A stretch of DNA of 64,000 nt from Vombatus ursinus (lineage: Eukaryota > Chordata > Mammalia > Diprotodontia > Vombatidae): positions 7,188,142 through 7,252,141 of the forward strand of contig NW_020954581.1 of the NCBI RefSeq assembly GCF_900497805.2, in the 5' to 3' direction. The translations under genes were made by a program, and so were the position numbers. Shown here in pieces: positions 36,403 through 47,639 of this stretch (positions within the stretch are counted from its first letter, which is position 1; every line of letters starts with the position of its first letter). Under the pieces are notes generated by a model. That model was given only the letters and a program-made list of their open reading frames with translations, did no database searches and was not told the DNA's origin.

Positions 36403-37187
36403 GAGGATGGGGAATGCATGGGTATGTTTGTAGGCAATAGAGAAGCTGCCAGGAGGTAATGTAGGGAGTAGTTGAATATTAATGGTAGAGTAGGGACGAT
36501 AAAAATGGCCATATGCTGGAAGAGATGGGATGGAATGGAATCAAGGTTTCATGTAGAGGGTTTTTCCTTGGAAAGAAGGGCTACTTCTCCATGTGAGAAA
36601 GGAGTAATGAAGAGATAGAGAAGGCATCTCAGTGATGTGAGATGAGGAAGAATGGAGATCAGGGAGTCCTTGGTGAAAGGTTTATTTTTTTCATTGAAAT
36701 GTAAATTCACAACTGAGAGAATGGAGGGATTGGAAACCGTGGCCTGAGGAGGAATGAAAAGGTTTGGGAATGCTGTTATGGTGAGTGAGGTAATACATCA
36801 ATTAGGGGGGTAAATAGATTACCTTGCTTCGGTGAGGGGCCAGTTCAGGTCATATAATATAAATTGGTAGTGAATCCAATTTTGTCTACCTTCATTTAAC
36901 AGTTTGTGAACAGGGGCAAAGGTAACAGGTACTGGGTATAATCTAAAGCTGAGAATGGGCAAGACAATATAAGTGATAGGACAAGGAAGCAAGGTATTTG
37001 AGAGAAGAGGTGAATGTAGTGTTGAACTGGTTCACCAAGGGGTAGAGGGAGGCCAGTGGGAGGATAATGACTTGGGAAAGAACTGAAGGATGGCTGGATT
37101 GGAGGTTACAGGGAAAATGATTAATAGAGTTGAGGGCTGAAAAGGGAAGGGTGGAAAGACAGAAAATTTTGATTAGATTAAGGAATT

Positions 37188-37467
37188 TCAGAGTATATGT
37201 CTTTGTTTTTCAGTTGTTTCAGTCATGTCCAATTTTTCATGACTCCACTTGAAGTTTTCAGGGCAAAGATACCAGAGTGGTTTGCCATTTCCTTCCCAGC
37301 TCATTTTACAGATGAAGGATGGAGGCAAACAGGGTTAAGTGACTTGCCTAGGGTCGCACAACTAGTAAGTGGCTGAGTCAGGATTTGAATTCAGGAAGAT
37401 GAATCTTCCTAGCTTTAGGCCTAGTACGCCATCCATTGTGCCACCTAGCAGCTCCTCAGAATATATG
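37188..37467 (-). mobile_element. Mar1-like SINE with target-site duplication
   Basis: Flanked by tcagagtatatg (37188-37199) and tcagaatatatg (37456-37467). Antisense order: cagttgtttcagtcatgtcc, agtggtttgccatttccttc, gtgacttgcctagggtcgca and a head ending in tgccacctagcagctcc. It is inserted into L2 and so is younger than that element. Confidence 0.9.
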
Positions 37468-37689
37468 AGTTCACTCTAAAATAGGACACTTGTTGGTAAT
37501 GGTAAGATCATCTCTGTGTATAGGTGAAGTGGGGTAGAGGAGTAGATCATGGGAAATGAATAAATTGAGGAACTGGGAAATTAGGGTTTTGGAAGGCTAG
37601 TGCCCACCTTCACACAACTGCTTTGTATTAATTTTGTATATAGTCTCTCTTTCTCTCCATCTCTCTCTGTTTCAGTCTCTTTCCATCGA

Positions 37690-37880
37690 CATATAATACA
37701 TATATATGCATATATGTATACATATATATACTTATCTGTGTGCATTCACACAGATATGTGTGTATCTCTTTCTATACATACATGTGTATATATATATATA
37801 CATGTGTGTATATATATATACATACACATATACACATATACATATGTATGTATGCACACAAGAGTGTATGCATATGTGTA
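37690..37880. repeat. TA/CA-rich microsatellite
   Basis: Long irregular tatata, catgtg and acacat runs. The 139-codon frame at 37600-38019 (+), rich in Tyr, Ile and Val, comes from this low-complexity DNA. Confidence 0.9.
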
Positions 37881-37929
37881 TAGAGGGGAGTGGATTGTAC
37901 CAGTATCAGAATGTAACTTAGGGATGGCA

Positions 37930-38010
37930 ATTCTTTGTTTTTCTTTCTGTCCTTATGCATCACACAGTTACTGGCATATAATAAGTATCTGCTTAGTAAA
38001 TGCTTTCAAA
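37930..38010 (+). mobile_element. L2 LINE 3' terminus
   Basis: The sequence tactggcatataataagtat then ctgcttagtaaatgctttca fits the L2 end. Confidence 0.45.
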
Positions 38011-38410
38011 AACTTATGATCTTTGTAAAAAAGTTGTCAAAAATATATTTTTTATATAAGATTGCTCAGGTAGGTAGTCTCTAAGGCTCCTTTCAATTCA
38101 AAAACTCTCCTTTTCCTGAATTTTAACTCTAACAAACTTCTTTGCTTAAACTTTTATTCAAACTTAAACTTGCTTCAAGCTTCACTTCACTTACTTTACT
38201 TAAACTTTCTTCTTGGTAGAAATTTCTTCCAGATGCTCTGTGAAGACAATACTTAGTCAAAGGGATTATGCCACCTCTTCCATCTGTTTCCTCAGAGGCC
38301 CAAGCCATGAAAGACATTTTTCTCTAGATAAATATTATTTTTATCATAAACAGAAAATGTCATTTAGTGTTGCTGATGTTTGTAGAAACGAGATGTATGT
38401 TCAGTCTGAC
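38011..38410. other. Unassigned sequence
   Basis: A possible MIR3 tail remnant (tctctaaggctcctttcaat) lies near 38080. The 72-codon frame at 38213-38431 is unrecognised. Confidence 0.35.
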
Positions 38411-38414
38411 CAAA

Positions 38415-38612
38415 GATCATGTGATGTATGAGACACAGGGCTGGAATCAAGTTAGGAAAATCTGATTTCAAATCCTGCTTTGAGTACATAAGCTTTGCGA
38501 CCTTAGGCCATTCACTTCATATCTCAGTTTCCTAATCTGTAAGATCATAGGATTGGATACAATGACTTCTAAAGTCCCTTCTAGTTTTAAGACATATGAT
38601 CCTATCAATTTG
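38415..38612 (+). mobile_element. MIR3/THER-like SINE
   Basis: Contains gggctggaatcaagttagga, tttgcgaccttaggccattc, ctcagtttcctaatctgtaa and a tail ttctaaagtcccttctagtt. Nearly full length. Confidence 0.7.
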
Positions 38613-38649
38613 TAGGCATCATGGGAGAATGATTAATTTGCTTCAATAC

Positions 38650-38722
38650 AAGCCAACAAGTATTCATTAAGCTGCTGTTATGGGTAAGAAACTGGGCTAG
38701 ATGCTAGGGATACAAAGACTTT
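38650..38722 (-). mobile_element. L2 LINE 3' terminus, antisense
   Basis: The plus strand reads caacaagtattcattaagct, gggtaagaaactgggctaga then tgctagggatacaaagac, the L2 end in antisense. Confidence 0.55.
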
Positions 38723-39039
38723 CGAATCTATGTCTAGACTTCAAGCAGGAGATCTTTCTACTGGTGTCCTGGTAATCACTTACTTTTCCATTGTAAAATT
38801 CAAAAGTTCATTTCCAAAGAAACATTTACTGCCCACTCAGATGAACCCTAATGAAATGCAATGAGCATTCTTCAAAGGATCATTAACCTTCGGAGCTAGA
38901 GGAAATCTTTTATTCTTAAAGCTACTGAGTATACACTTAATTGTAGACATAGAGTTACTTCAGATCTAAGGTTTCCCTATCTCACTATAAATTCCCCAAT
39001 CCATCTTTAGAGCCTTTCTTGATCCCTGACAAAAACAAT

Positions 39040-39262
39040 TGTTTCTCTTCAGGGCCCCATTTTTAGGTTTTCTTGTCAGAGATATTAGAGTAGTTTGCCA
39101 TTTCTTTCTCCTGATTAGGAAACTGGGGCAAATAGAGTTAAGTGAAGTGCCAAAGATCACACAGCTAGTGCCTGAGGCTAGATTTGAACTCATGAAGATG
39201 AGTCTTCCTTATTTAAGGCCAGTGTTCTGTCCATTGTATCACCTCACTGCCATGAATCATTT
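39040..39262 (-). mobile_element. Mar1-like SINE
   Basis: Antisense with tattagagtagtttgccatt, gattaggaaactggggcaaa, gatcacacagctagtgcctg and a head ending in tcacctcactgcc. The RTE-type tail is truncated. Confidence 0.8.
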
Positions 39263-39625
39263 ACTGAATTTTAAAATGCTTCAAACATGTCTGCCATTTT
39301 TTCTTTGAATAGCATGGCACCTTACCAATACTATGCCCTCCTCAACCCTCCTTTATAATAGAAAACATAATTACACAGGATAAACCAACACAATGATTTG
39401 TCCTGATAGCATATGTAGCATGGCACACCAGGAGTCCTCCATCTCTTTACCAAAAGGATGGAGGTGAGTGCCATTACTTATTTTTGGGAACTAAGATTGT
39501 CAAATATATTCAAATGTGATTCTCATATATTTTAATGATATTTTCCTTTGCATTATGACAGTTGAATGGCCCTGCTTTCTTCACCTTCATGAAGCCCTTG
39601 TCCTCTCCCCTGCCCTCAAAAAGTA
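39263..39625. other. Unassigned sequence
   Basis: Nothing recognised. Confidence 0.35.
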
Positions 39626-39629
39626 TGAA

Positions 39630-39785
39630 GCATTTTGCTTCTGCTACTTATTGTTTTATGACCTTGAGAAATTTATTTAACATTTTTGGGCTTCAGAATT
39701 GTCATATACAAAATAAGGTGGTTAGACTACATTGCTTGTGAAGCCCCTTCCTCTCAAGCTTTGGTCCTAAGATTTGAATGATTTA
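39630..39785 (+). mobile_element. MIR-like SINE
   Basis: Shows tatgaccttgagaaatttat, gggcttcagaattgtcatat and ataaggtggttagactacat, in MIR/THER order with a worn CORE region. Confidence 0.5.
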
Positions 39786-40588
39786 ACCCATTACTGATTT
39801 AGTTAGATCCAAAATAAGACAAAAATCTGATTTTCACATTGAAACCAGGAAACATATTTGGGGAGCATCCCCCCATTATTCCTTTGTAAAATATGTTTTG
39901 ATCAGTATAAATGAAAAGAATAAAAACACACACAAGAAGACAGAAAGCTAAAATAATTTACACTGAATTCCCATCAGATTAGGCTTTCAAATTTCTATTG
40001 CCTTTCCTCATCCTAAATTTAACAATACATTCAACCTAAACAACCTGGTTTCTCTTCTCTGCCATTGTTCAACCTAGCTAAAGTACAATTGGTGGGAATC
40101 ATTACTTCCTCATATAGCCTTGCAGTGTGCTTAAGGTTATGTGGAATCTTTGCTTCCTTTGAATACTTACCCTAATAGCTTTGTCTTTTTCAAAACATTG
40201 AATCACAATGCCATGTCTATTGTGTCTGTGTGTTTTAAGGAAATGAATACAAGCTATTAGCTTCAGAAAGTGTGGTTATTTTGACATAATGACAAAATAA
40301 AGTAATTATTACTCAAGTAATAGACTGATTTCCATGGTTCATTGTAGGATGAAAGACAGTAAAACGCCCAGCACTGTCTATGAGGGGAACTATGCGTTCT
40401 GATGAATAGGATGAAAACATAATACGGCTTCTTGTTTTCCTCTCAGTCAGCAATACATAGTAACATTACAGTTCTATAAGCCATCTTTAGTTTTGGTGAA
40501 ACTTCTTGGGGAAGTTACGATACAGAGAACACATTTGAACCAGTCTTCTGCTCTTTCAGATATTCCTACGGTTTCCTTGAATTCGTGG
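39786..40588. other. Unassigned sequence
   Basis: No recognisable exon or element. Confidence 0.4.
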
Positions 40589-40589
40589 G

Positions 40590-40685
40590 GGTGGTCTGTT
40601 TTATATTTGCCATTGTATGCCCAATGCCTAACTTAGTCCTTGGCCCACAGTAGGTGCTTGAAGAATGCTTGTTAAAATGTTGATT
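40590..40685 (+). mobile_element. L2 LINE 3' end
   Basis: The order atgcccaatgcctaacttag, ccttggcccacagtaggtgc then gaagaatgcttgtt matches the L2 terminus. Confidence 0.6.
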
Positions 40686-40954
40686 ATTTCCATGATTTAC
40701 ATGAAAGAGGAGAATTTTATGGGATGAGTATTGATTTAATACCTTCTTTCCTCTCTGTAGACTCATGATGCCAATGAGTGGGTTATTTACTCCATCTGGG
40801 CAGATGACAGCTCATAAAAAGAGTCAATTATCCTCATATGAACCCTAAGATTTTTATTTGTTTTTCATTAACAATTAAATCTTGAGGAATTGCTTTATTA
40901 TTGGGTAATTGCAGATTTTAAGATTTTTCATGACCTAGTGATATATACTCGTCC

Positions 40955-41505
40955 CTCTGTCTCTCTCTTTCTCTGTCTCTATCTCTCTTTCTCTCTCCCT
41001 CTCTCTTTCTTTGTCTCTCTGTCTGTCTGTCTCTCTGTCTCTGTCTCTCTTTCTGTCTCTGTCTCAGTCTCTCTTTCTCTCTGTCTCTATCTCTCTGTCT
41101 CTGTCTCTGTCTTTGCCTCTCTCTGTCTCTGTCTTTGCCTCTCTCTCTGTCTCTCTGCCTCTGACTCTCTCTGTCTCTGTCTCTATCTCTTTTTATCTGT
41201 CTCTCAGTCTCTGTCTCTCTGTCTCTATCTCTCTTTTTCTCTCCTCCCTTTCTCTGTCTCTCTCCATCTCTCTTTCTGTGTCTCTCTCTATCTCTCTGTC
41301 TCTGTCTGTCTTTGCCTCTCTCTCCCTGTCTCTCTCTTTCTCTCTGTCTCTGTCTCAGTCTCTCTTTCCCTGTCTCTGTCTGTCTCTCTGTCTCTGTCTC
41401 TCTGTCTCTCTGTCTTTCTCTGTGTCTGTCTTTCTGTCTCTCTCTCTGTCTCTGTCTCTCTCTCTCTGTCTCTCTGTCTCTCTCTGTCTCTCTGTCTCTT
41501 GCTTC
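40955..41505. repeat. Polypyrimidine tract of CTCTGT/CTCT units
   Basis: About 550 bp made almost entirely of tctctg, tctgtc and tctctctt units, nearly pure pyrimidine on the plus strand. The 236-, 196- and 180-codon frames here (Ser/Leu/Val/Cys-rich on plus, Arg/Glu/Asp/Gln-rich on minus) are products of the 6-bp periodicity. They are not genes. Confidence 0.95.
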
Positions 41506-41509
41506 CATT

Positions 41510-42335
41510 CATGTACCTGCTCCCTCAAAAGTGCAGCAAATTCCATTTTGTAAAGCTCCTTAAATACAGACTGGGTTACTGCTTTTCAGGTGTGTTGTAA
41601 GGATTCTTTTGCAGATATGAGTTAGACCGGGGAGGACACTTGAGGCTCCTTCCTCATCTGAGAGAATGTAAAGCAGTAAAGTATTAATACAAGGTCCTAT
41701 ATCTAGTATAAGTAAAACTCAATGAGACCTCATATTTCTTTCAGCTTTTTGAGCCTTTGTATTTTTTTTTTCTGAAGCATCACATGGCAGTTAAGAATAA
41801 TTTGAATGATTTTTGTGTTATGTGACCAACACATAACCAGGACTGGACATTCTCCTGGATCTTCTTGACTTCTCAGACTTTTCTACAATAAGAATGATAT
41901 GCAAGAAGTAAAGTAATTGGAACTTTATCCATGGCCTAAGACACCTAGAATCCTAAGGATGTAATGATCTGATGGAATAGCAGCTGAGAAAGCTAATAGC
42001 TAATTTCTAACATGCTTATTCAGCACATCCTCCACAAGGAAACCTCATACTCTGACAACACAGTCAAAATAGGGCCTGTAGATTTGTGCTCCAGAACCAA
42101 CTAAACATTTTCCTTATAGCTGCTTCAGTGTGTGCCAGTTTCTGCCAGTGTCCCACTAACATCCCTTAGGCAATAATCAACAGAACTTAACACTGTGTCA
42201 CCCCCACTCCTTCACTGGTATGATGAAAAAGAAAATGAGAAAATGATTTCTGCCTAGATCAACTGTGTGGCAGCTCACTTTGATGCAACAGGGCTCAGAG
42301 AAAGAAAACTAAGGAATGGAGGGAATTAAATCAGG
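41510..42335. other. Unassigned sequence
   Basis: No recognised element or coding signal. Confidence 0.4.
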
Positions 42336-42338
42336 ACA

Positions 42339-42342
42339 CCAA

Positions 42343-42373
<31 letters not shown>
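42339..42373. repeat. (TG)n microsatellite
   Basis: Run of gtgtgt units, interrupted once. Confidence 0.9.
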
Positions 42374-42649
42374 CTATTGTGTGTGGTGAGGAGGCAGGGA
42401 GGAGAGAAGATTCTACTAAGTCTGAACGAAAAGCGGGACTGATATCTAGATGGGACCAATTTGTCCCCCTTGAATTCATTTGGGCCAGGAAGTGAGGCAG
42501 AAGAGTAAATTCCACAGTATAGGTGGAAACTGAGTTAGCTTTAAGGTATAGCCCCCAGGGAAACCACCCTCAAAGGAAAAAGGAGTCAGAATTTGAGTAA
42601 TAGAGTAATACAAAGATTAAAAAAAGAAAAAAAAGAAAGAAAACCTAAA

Positions 42650-43520
42650 ATTGCCAGAGATCTCAAGGACTAAAACTCAATTAAAGATATCGAGCACAAG
42701 CAGATGAAACTAAGGAAAGATATTAATGACAGAAAGGAATATGGCTTCTCGGTCAGCTGAAATAGTCCAGATATATAGGAATAAATGTTATAAAAAAGAG
42801 CAAAATGAAAAAAAAATGAATCAACACCTGATGAGGCAGAGAACTCTGAGGATTTTCAAGAGAATTGTAGCAAGATGTCGCTGAATGGTTTAAAAGAGAA
42901 TTAAGAATAATGAAAGCAGAATTTATAGCCTTCACAACAGAAATAATTGCCAGAATAGCAAAAACAAAACAAAATAAAACAAAACAGCTTGGATTGGTAG
43001 CGGTAAGTCTCACCAAAAACACAAAAAGAGAGAATAGATGTTTAGAAATGCAAATATATGAATGAGGACTCAAATCTGGAAGAAGAAATGGAAAAAAAAT
43101 GTTAAAAGAAAATATAATCTCCATAGGAGCAAAACATTTTGATATTGAAAACAGTATGTATAGAAGCAATTTAAGGATTATAGGTGTCCCAGATCAGAAA
43201 TAGTAAAAACAAACAAAAATAAAAAAAAAAACTAAAACCATAATGTAAGAAATACAAAAACAAAACAAAATAAACAAAAAAAAACACTTTCCAGAATTGA
43301 ACACAGAAAAGAGAGTGCTAATTCACAGAATCCACAGTGCCTTTAGAAAAAAAGCAAAAAAAAAAAAAAACCTGCTGTAAATTTTAAAATGCATAGTGAT
43401 TAAATTTAACAATCCCACTAATAAAAACACAAATTCTGCAAAAGACAAGAAGAAATATATTTAAATATAAATAAAAAAAATTGAATAACAAAAGTCTATT
43501 CTGCATCCACAAGAAGCTAT
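42650..43520 (+). mobile_element. L1/HAL1-like ORF1 remnant
   Basis: Lys/Glu-rich coiled-coil-like sequence leads into DIENSMYRSNLRIIGVPD (about 43140-43193). This matches the start of the L1 ORF1 RRM (RSSRNNIRIIGIPES in another copy here). A later FPELNTEKRVLIHRIHS-like segment (about 43290-43340) matches the ENFPxxxxxxxIERIHR region. Many A-runs are inserted. It is a degraded ORF1-only fragment, from either L1 or a HAL1-type element. Confidence 0.65.
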
Positions 43521-43589
43521 AGGAGAGAATCAAATAATGTGTTCCTAATAGCGAAGAAGATTAAGATGAAACAGGTAGACCCTGTAAGC

Positions 43590-44175
43590 CTGCAAGTTGC
43601 TATACAAAGAAAGGCAAAATTAAAAAAAAAAAATCCCTGCTATCAAGGAACTCACAGTCTAATGGGGGAGATGATGCCAAGAAATCTATGAACAAATAAA
43701 ATACCTATAAGATAAATTGGGGGTAATCTCAGAGGAAAGGCATTAATATTAACAAGAACTGGGGAAAGTTTGTGCAGAAGGTTGGAAGAGAGGAGGCAGA
43801 GATGAGGAGAGAATTCCAGGTATCGAGGAAATCTATTGAAAATTCTCAGAGTCTAGAAATGGAGTGTTATGTTCAAATAACATTAAGGAGACTAATTTCA
43901 CTGGAACATGGATTACATGGAGGGAATGAAGGTGCAAGAAGACTATGAATGTAGTAAGGATCCATAAAGTGATTTGAAAGTCAAACAGTAAATTTTATAT
44001 CTGATCCCAGAGGTAGTAGGGAGCTAATGACAATTTAGTAAATAAGGAGATAATTATGGTCAGACATAGTTTAGGAAGGACAATTTGATAGATGAGTAGA
44101 GAATGGATTTGAGTGGAAAGAAATGAGGCAGGGAGACCAACCAGAAAATTATTAAAATAGTACAGGAAAAATGGC
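43590..44175 (-). mobile_element. L2 LINE 3' region, antisense
   Basis: The plus strand reads tatcaaggaactcacagtct, aatgggggagatgatgccaa, gaattccaggtatcgaggaa, ctatgaatgtagtaaggatc, tctgatcccagaggtagtag and gagaatggatttgagtggaa. These are L2 landmarks in antisense order. Confidence 0.8.
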
Positions 44176-45788
44176 AGCAATAATTACATCAACTCAAATG
44201 GCCTGACTCACAGTCAGTTTCTTGACCATTGAGAAGTGTTTTTTGACTGGAATTCTGGTGACTGGTTTGATATTATTGTTAATTCTGAAATTTTCAAGTA
44301 GATACACCCAGCTCATGATTTCAAATTGGAAAACAAGGGAGAAAGAATGAAAAATTCTAGCTTAGAACAAATATATATATTTATTCGTGGTCTGGCATTT
44401 CTAGACCAGGTAAATGGATGGTGCTAATATTGAATTTAAATCCAACTTTTTTGACAAGATCAGATTTAGGCCAGCTTCTTTTCTTTCTCATTTCCCCAAA
44501 AACAAACCAAGATACTTTATTTTTATATAGGGAAAAATTATTAAAGATTTTTATGAGGGGGTAGAGGTGATAATGTTGATAATGGGAACAGAATATAATG
44601 AAAGTGTAAATTTATATATGTAAAATAAGAAAAAGATGTTCCTATTATCAAAATAAAAATGTTCATTCTCATGTCTTGTGCATTTCTACAACCTGTAAAC
44701 CCCTTTACTTTTTTCTTCTGTACCTTTCTGTATTATCTTATGAGCAGTTATGATTTGTCTCAGTCAACTGTTAGTGAATTTAGTTCTTTATTATTCATCC
44801 ATAAATCAATGTCTACATAGCCTCTTCTTTATCATGCCAGATGTGCAGAAAAATATACTTTAAGAAATAGACTGGTTACTGAAATCCCCTAAGTAGGCAT
44901 GAGGATCTGCTTTTCAATAAAGTAGGAAGTCAGATTTTCCTATTGTGTATATGCCATTATCTATTAGTAATTTAGAACTATTTAAAGTTGTGTTAAAACA
45001 TTCAGATCTTTGAGTTTCCATTTAGAAAGATCCTCTTTTATTGTATGAAATGCTAGACATTCTCAATATTTCCCAAATTACATTTAAACAATAACTATAA
45101 GATTTTTATTATCTCTGAATCATTGATGTGTCTCCTCTTAATTTAACTTCATAAAATACACTTTATAGAAAGTTTAGTGTTGTAATCACGGTAGACTTAT
45201 CAGAAATTTTATGCCCCTACTCATTTATCAGCAGGACAATTTCTCTTGATTATCTATCCCCTTTTCCCTAGATGAATTTGTAAAAGTGCATTTTATTCTC
45301 TTGAATTCCTTTTGCTCGTATTAAAGCATTGTTAATTTTTAGAAGTCTTCAGAATTTTCCCTGCAAACTTTGGCTCCTGATTCTTAATTGCTTTCCTATA
45401 CAGATCTTCCTTCTGCCAAATGACTTCCTATTACCTGCAAATATCAAGCAGTGCCTTGCAAAGTTATTTGATCTCCAAATTCCTTTAACAAAAAACCAAG
45501 GAAATTGTAATCTCTTATGCTTTAATTAGCCAGCTGATTGTAGTCTATACCAGTCTTCTGTGCTAATAGAATTTCTTTCTCAACTCATTTCTCATTTTTA
45601 ATAACTTGATTTCTTGAAGTTCTTAGAGTCAGGTGAAGGAACGTCACTAATAGAGATGAGCAATTATGGAAGTGTGGTAAGTTATCTAGTTACAAGTTGA
45701 AAGAAGTACTGTAATTTCATCATCTGCGAGAAGTTTTCCCCTTAAATTTACCTCATTTTAATTTTGCATTTGTTATAGTTATATTGCT
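44176..45788. other. Unassigned AT-rich tract
   Basis: About 1.6 kb with no recognised repeat or gene. The longest frame is 66 codons (45329-45529, +) and is unrecognised. Confidence 0.4.
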
Positions 45789-45789
45789 A

Positions 45790-45903
45790 TGCATACATGA
45801 TATCTTCCTGGATTGTTTGTAAGCTCCTTAAGGGCAAAGACTCATATTTATCTTTGTATCATTATTGTCTGGCACACAGTAGGAGTTTAATAACTGGTTA
45901 TTA
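45790..45903 (+). mobile_element. L2 LINE 3' end
   Basis: Shows ttgtaagctccttaagggca, tatctttgtatcattattgt and ctggcacacagtaggagttt then aataactgg. A WSINE1-like SINE is inserted at the end of the tail. Confidence 0.75.
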
Positions 45904-46075
45904 GGGGCAGCTAGGTGGCACAGTGGATAGAGCACCAGCCCTGGAGTCAGGAGGGACCTGAGTTCAAATCTGGCCTCAGACCAAACACTTGACACTTACT
46001 AGCTGTGTGACCCTGGGCAAGTCACTTAACCCCAACTGCCTAAAAGAAAAAAAAATAAATAATAATTGGTTATTA
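45891..46075 (+). mobile_element. WSINE1-like SINE with target-site duplication
   Basis: Body 45904-46062. Duplication taactggttatta (45891-45903) and taattggttatta (46063-46075). The head gggcagctaggtggcacagt, the B-box gagttcaaatctggcctcag and gtgaccctgggcaagtcact are followed by an A-rich tail. It carries the insertion accaaacacttgacactta, marking the same subfamily as the copies at 48.2 kb and 63.9 kb. Little damage is visible, so it is relatively young. Confidence 0.95.
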
Positions 46076-46079
46076 ACTG

Positions 46080-46889
46080 CCTAATAATTAAAATGAAAAA
46101 TTACCTTTCCTAATTATATGTCATTTCTCTAAGAATTTCCTTCTGATTTTTTTTTCCTGGTTATGTTCTGACTTACATCAACCCCTGTTTGTAGCCAGAA
46201 TTTGCAAGTTTTTTTTTCAAATTATTATATTAGATACAATATTGGATATAGTATAACCTATCTACAATTTCTAACACTTGTTATTTTGGCACATGGACTC
46301 TGCTTAACTATTTGATTTGCTGATTGACTTCTTTGATTCTCTGCTTCCAATCTATTCTGCTGCTCAGCTTAACTGACTGTAGTTCATGGTAGTTCTGATG
46401 AATAGGAGTGAAACACACCAATGGGATCAATGAACTTTACTGCTACTTGAAAGCTGTTAGCAGAAGCAGTCTTGGTATGTGACCTCCACATCCACTATAA
46501 GAAGCACACAATGGGGAATGGGAATATCCATTCTTAGCCCAAAGGCCCAGAGTCCCAAATGTACTGTGTATTGTTTGAGACAAAGAAAAACTGTCCTGTT
46601 ATCTATAGAACTAATAAAGTGAGGCTATTTTGTAAATTGCCTAATAAGGATTAGGAATGAGTATGTGTCTTGTGATAGTCCTCTGACATGAGGAAGTCCC
46701 TTTTGAGGTTTCTGTTTTGACCTTTGCTTTCTAGGACGGGGCTTATACTGCCCAAGTCCCTACTCGAGCTGCAGCAGTCAAAAAGGAAAGTCCCTGTCCA
46801 GGGCTTAGTTTATTTCAAAGGAAAGGCCATTGATGTTGGGGAAAAGAAGCCCTTTGATCACTTCCATTGCTGTAAATAATATATCATAA
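46080..46889. other. Unassigned sequence
   Basis: No repeat family recognised. One plus-strand AATAAA (about 46613) occurs without other gene signals. Confidence 0.4.
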
Positions 46890-47480
46890 AAATGGAGGCC
46901 AGTTCAATATTCAAGTTTTATTGACAAATGATAGGGGAAAATGGGGGAGGAAGGGGAAGGCAAGAAGGTGAGAAAGGGACTCAGACATATACATATTAAA
47001 CTAGAATAAAACTCATGTAAGTGTGGGACTGCTTTGAGGGTCATAGAGACACAGGTCCATTCAAGTGGTCCTCTCAGGTGAGAAGGTTGGTCCCAAAGAA
47101 GTTGCATATCCCCAGGGAGTGGATATATACTCCTAGGGAAGGGAGATGTACTCCCAGGGAGGGGAATACACTCCAATGTACCGTTCTGAGAGTGGGATAC
47201 TTAAACTCTGATCTTAGTGGCCACTGGAGCTGGCCAATTTGCCTGTCAAAGTTCAGGGCACATAGAAGATTTTTGCAGTGCATAAATACAAGGGCAGGGG
47301 GATATAAACTGGTAGTTGGCGAGATAATATTTTTTGGACACAGTTACATTAATTTAAAAAAATATTACTGCCAGTATTTTTCCATAGCTAATCTCATAGC
47401 GCTGATTTCCATACATAGATTCTATGAACTACAAGCCTCCTTTAAGGGCAAGCCTGTCATGATGGTCTTTTCTTAAGGGA
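46890..47480. other. Unassigned GC-richer segment with a 151-codon open frame
   Basis: The segment has the longest open frame outside simple repeats (47021-47476, +, 151 codons). It contains three heptads in series, IPREWIY, TPREGRC and TPREGNT, produced by a 21-bp tandem repeat (about 47111-47172). No known domain is visible. On the minus strand there is a polyadenylation-type motif (AATAAA within caataaaacttg, about 46912-46923) and a TATATA box-like motif, so an old LTR or a terminal exon in antisense is conceivable. I cannot assign it. Confidence 0.25.
47111..47172. repeat. Three-copy 21-bp minisatellite
   Basis: Units cccagggagtggatatatac+t, cctagggaagggagatgtac+t and cccagggaggggaatacact, each 20-21 bp, in direct tandem. 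Confidence 0.8.
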
Positions 47481-47639
47481 AGTAGTGAACTTTAACTTAA
47501 ACATGCCAATCCAATAAGAGAATAAAAAGGAGGGCAGTGGTGGTAGTTAATGTCCAGTCTCTGCTGTTGTTTTTAATATTGTTTTGTTTTTGTTTTTAGC
47601 ATTGGCATACTTGGATCCTTGATGGATGCTCAGAGGACA

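Larger units (their letters stand above)
34270..37600 (-). mobile_element. Long L2 LINE including RT sequence, twice interrupted
   Basis: The minus strand follows L2 over about 1.75 kb once insertions are removed (34270-35079, 36403-37187 and 37468-37600). Around 34860-34980 the minus strand gives LQSGF, then VINDLFLVSSNGLFSILIF and a TFGAVSH-like segment. These match L2 RT ([20 protein letters not shown] ... LLDLSAAFDTVDH). An antisense L1 (35093-36388) and a Mar1-like SINE (37200-37455) sit inside it, both with duplications. The 109-codon minus-strand frame at 34724-35053 is L2 RT debris. Confidence 0.8.

Noticed and set aside
37600-38019. 139-codon plus-strand frame with Tyr/Ile/Val-rich repeats suggesting a membrane protein
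   Set aside because: Most of it is a TA/CA microsatellite, and both strands are open in several frames.
40890-41600. 236-codon plus-strand and 196-codon minus-strand open frames (Ser/Leu-rich and Arg/Glu/Asp-rich)
   Set aside because: Both are generated by the 6-bp periodic polypyrimidine tract. Overlapping frames are open in several phases and no non-repetitive domain is present.
42753-43169. 138-codon minus-strand frame with hydrophobic segments
   Set aside because: It is antisense to an L1/HAL1 ORF1 remnant. A-runs read in reverse give the Phe-rich hydrophobic stretches.
45904-46062. tRNA-like A/B boxes suggesting a tRNA gene
   Set aside because: The boxes belong to the tRNA-derived head of a WSINE1-like SINE with A-tail and target duplication. 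There is no cloverleaf with an intact acceptor stem.
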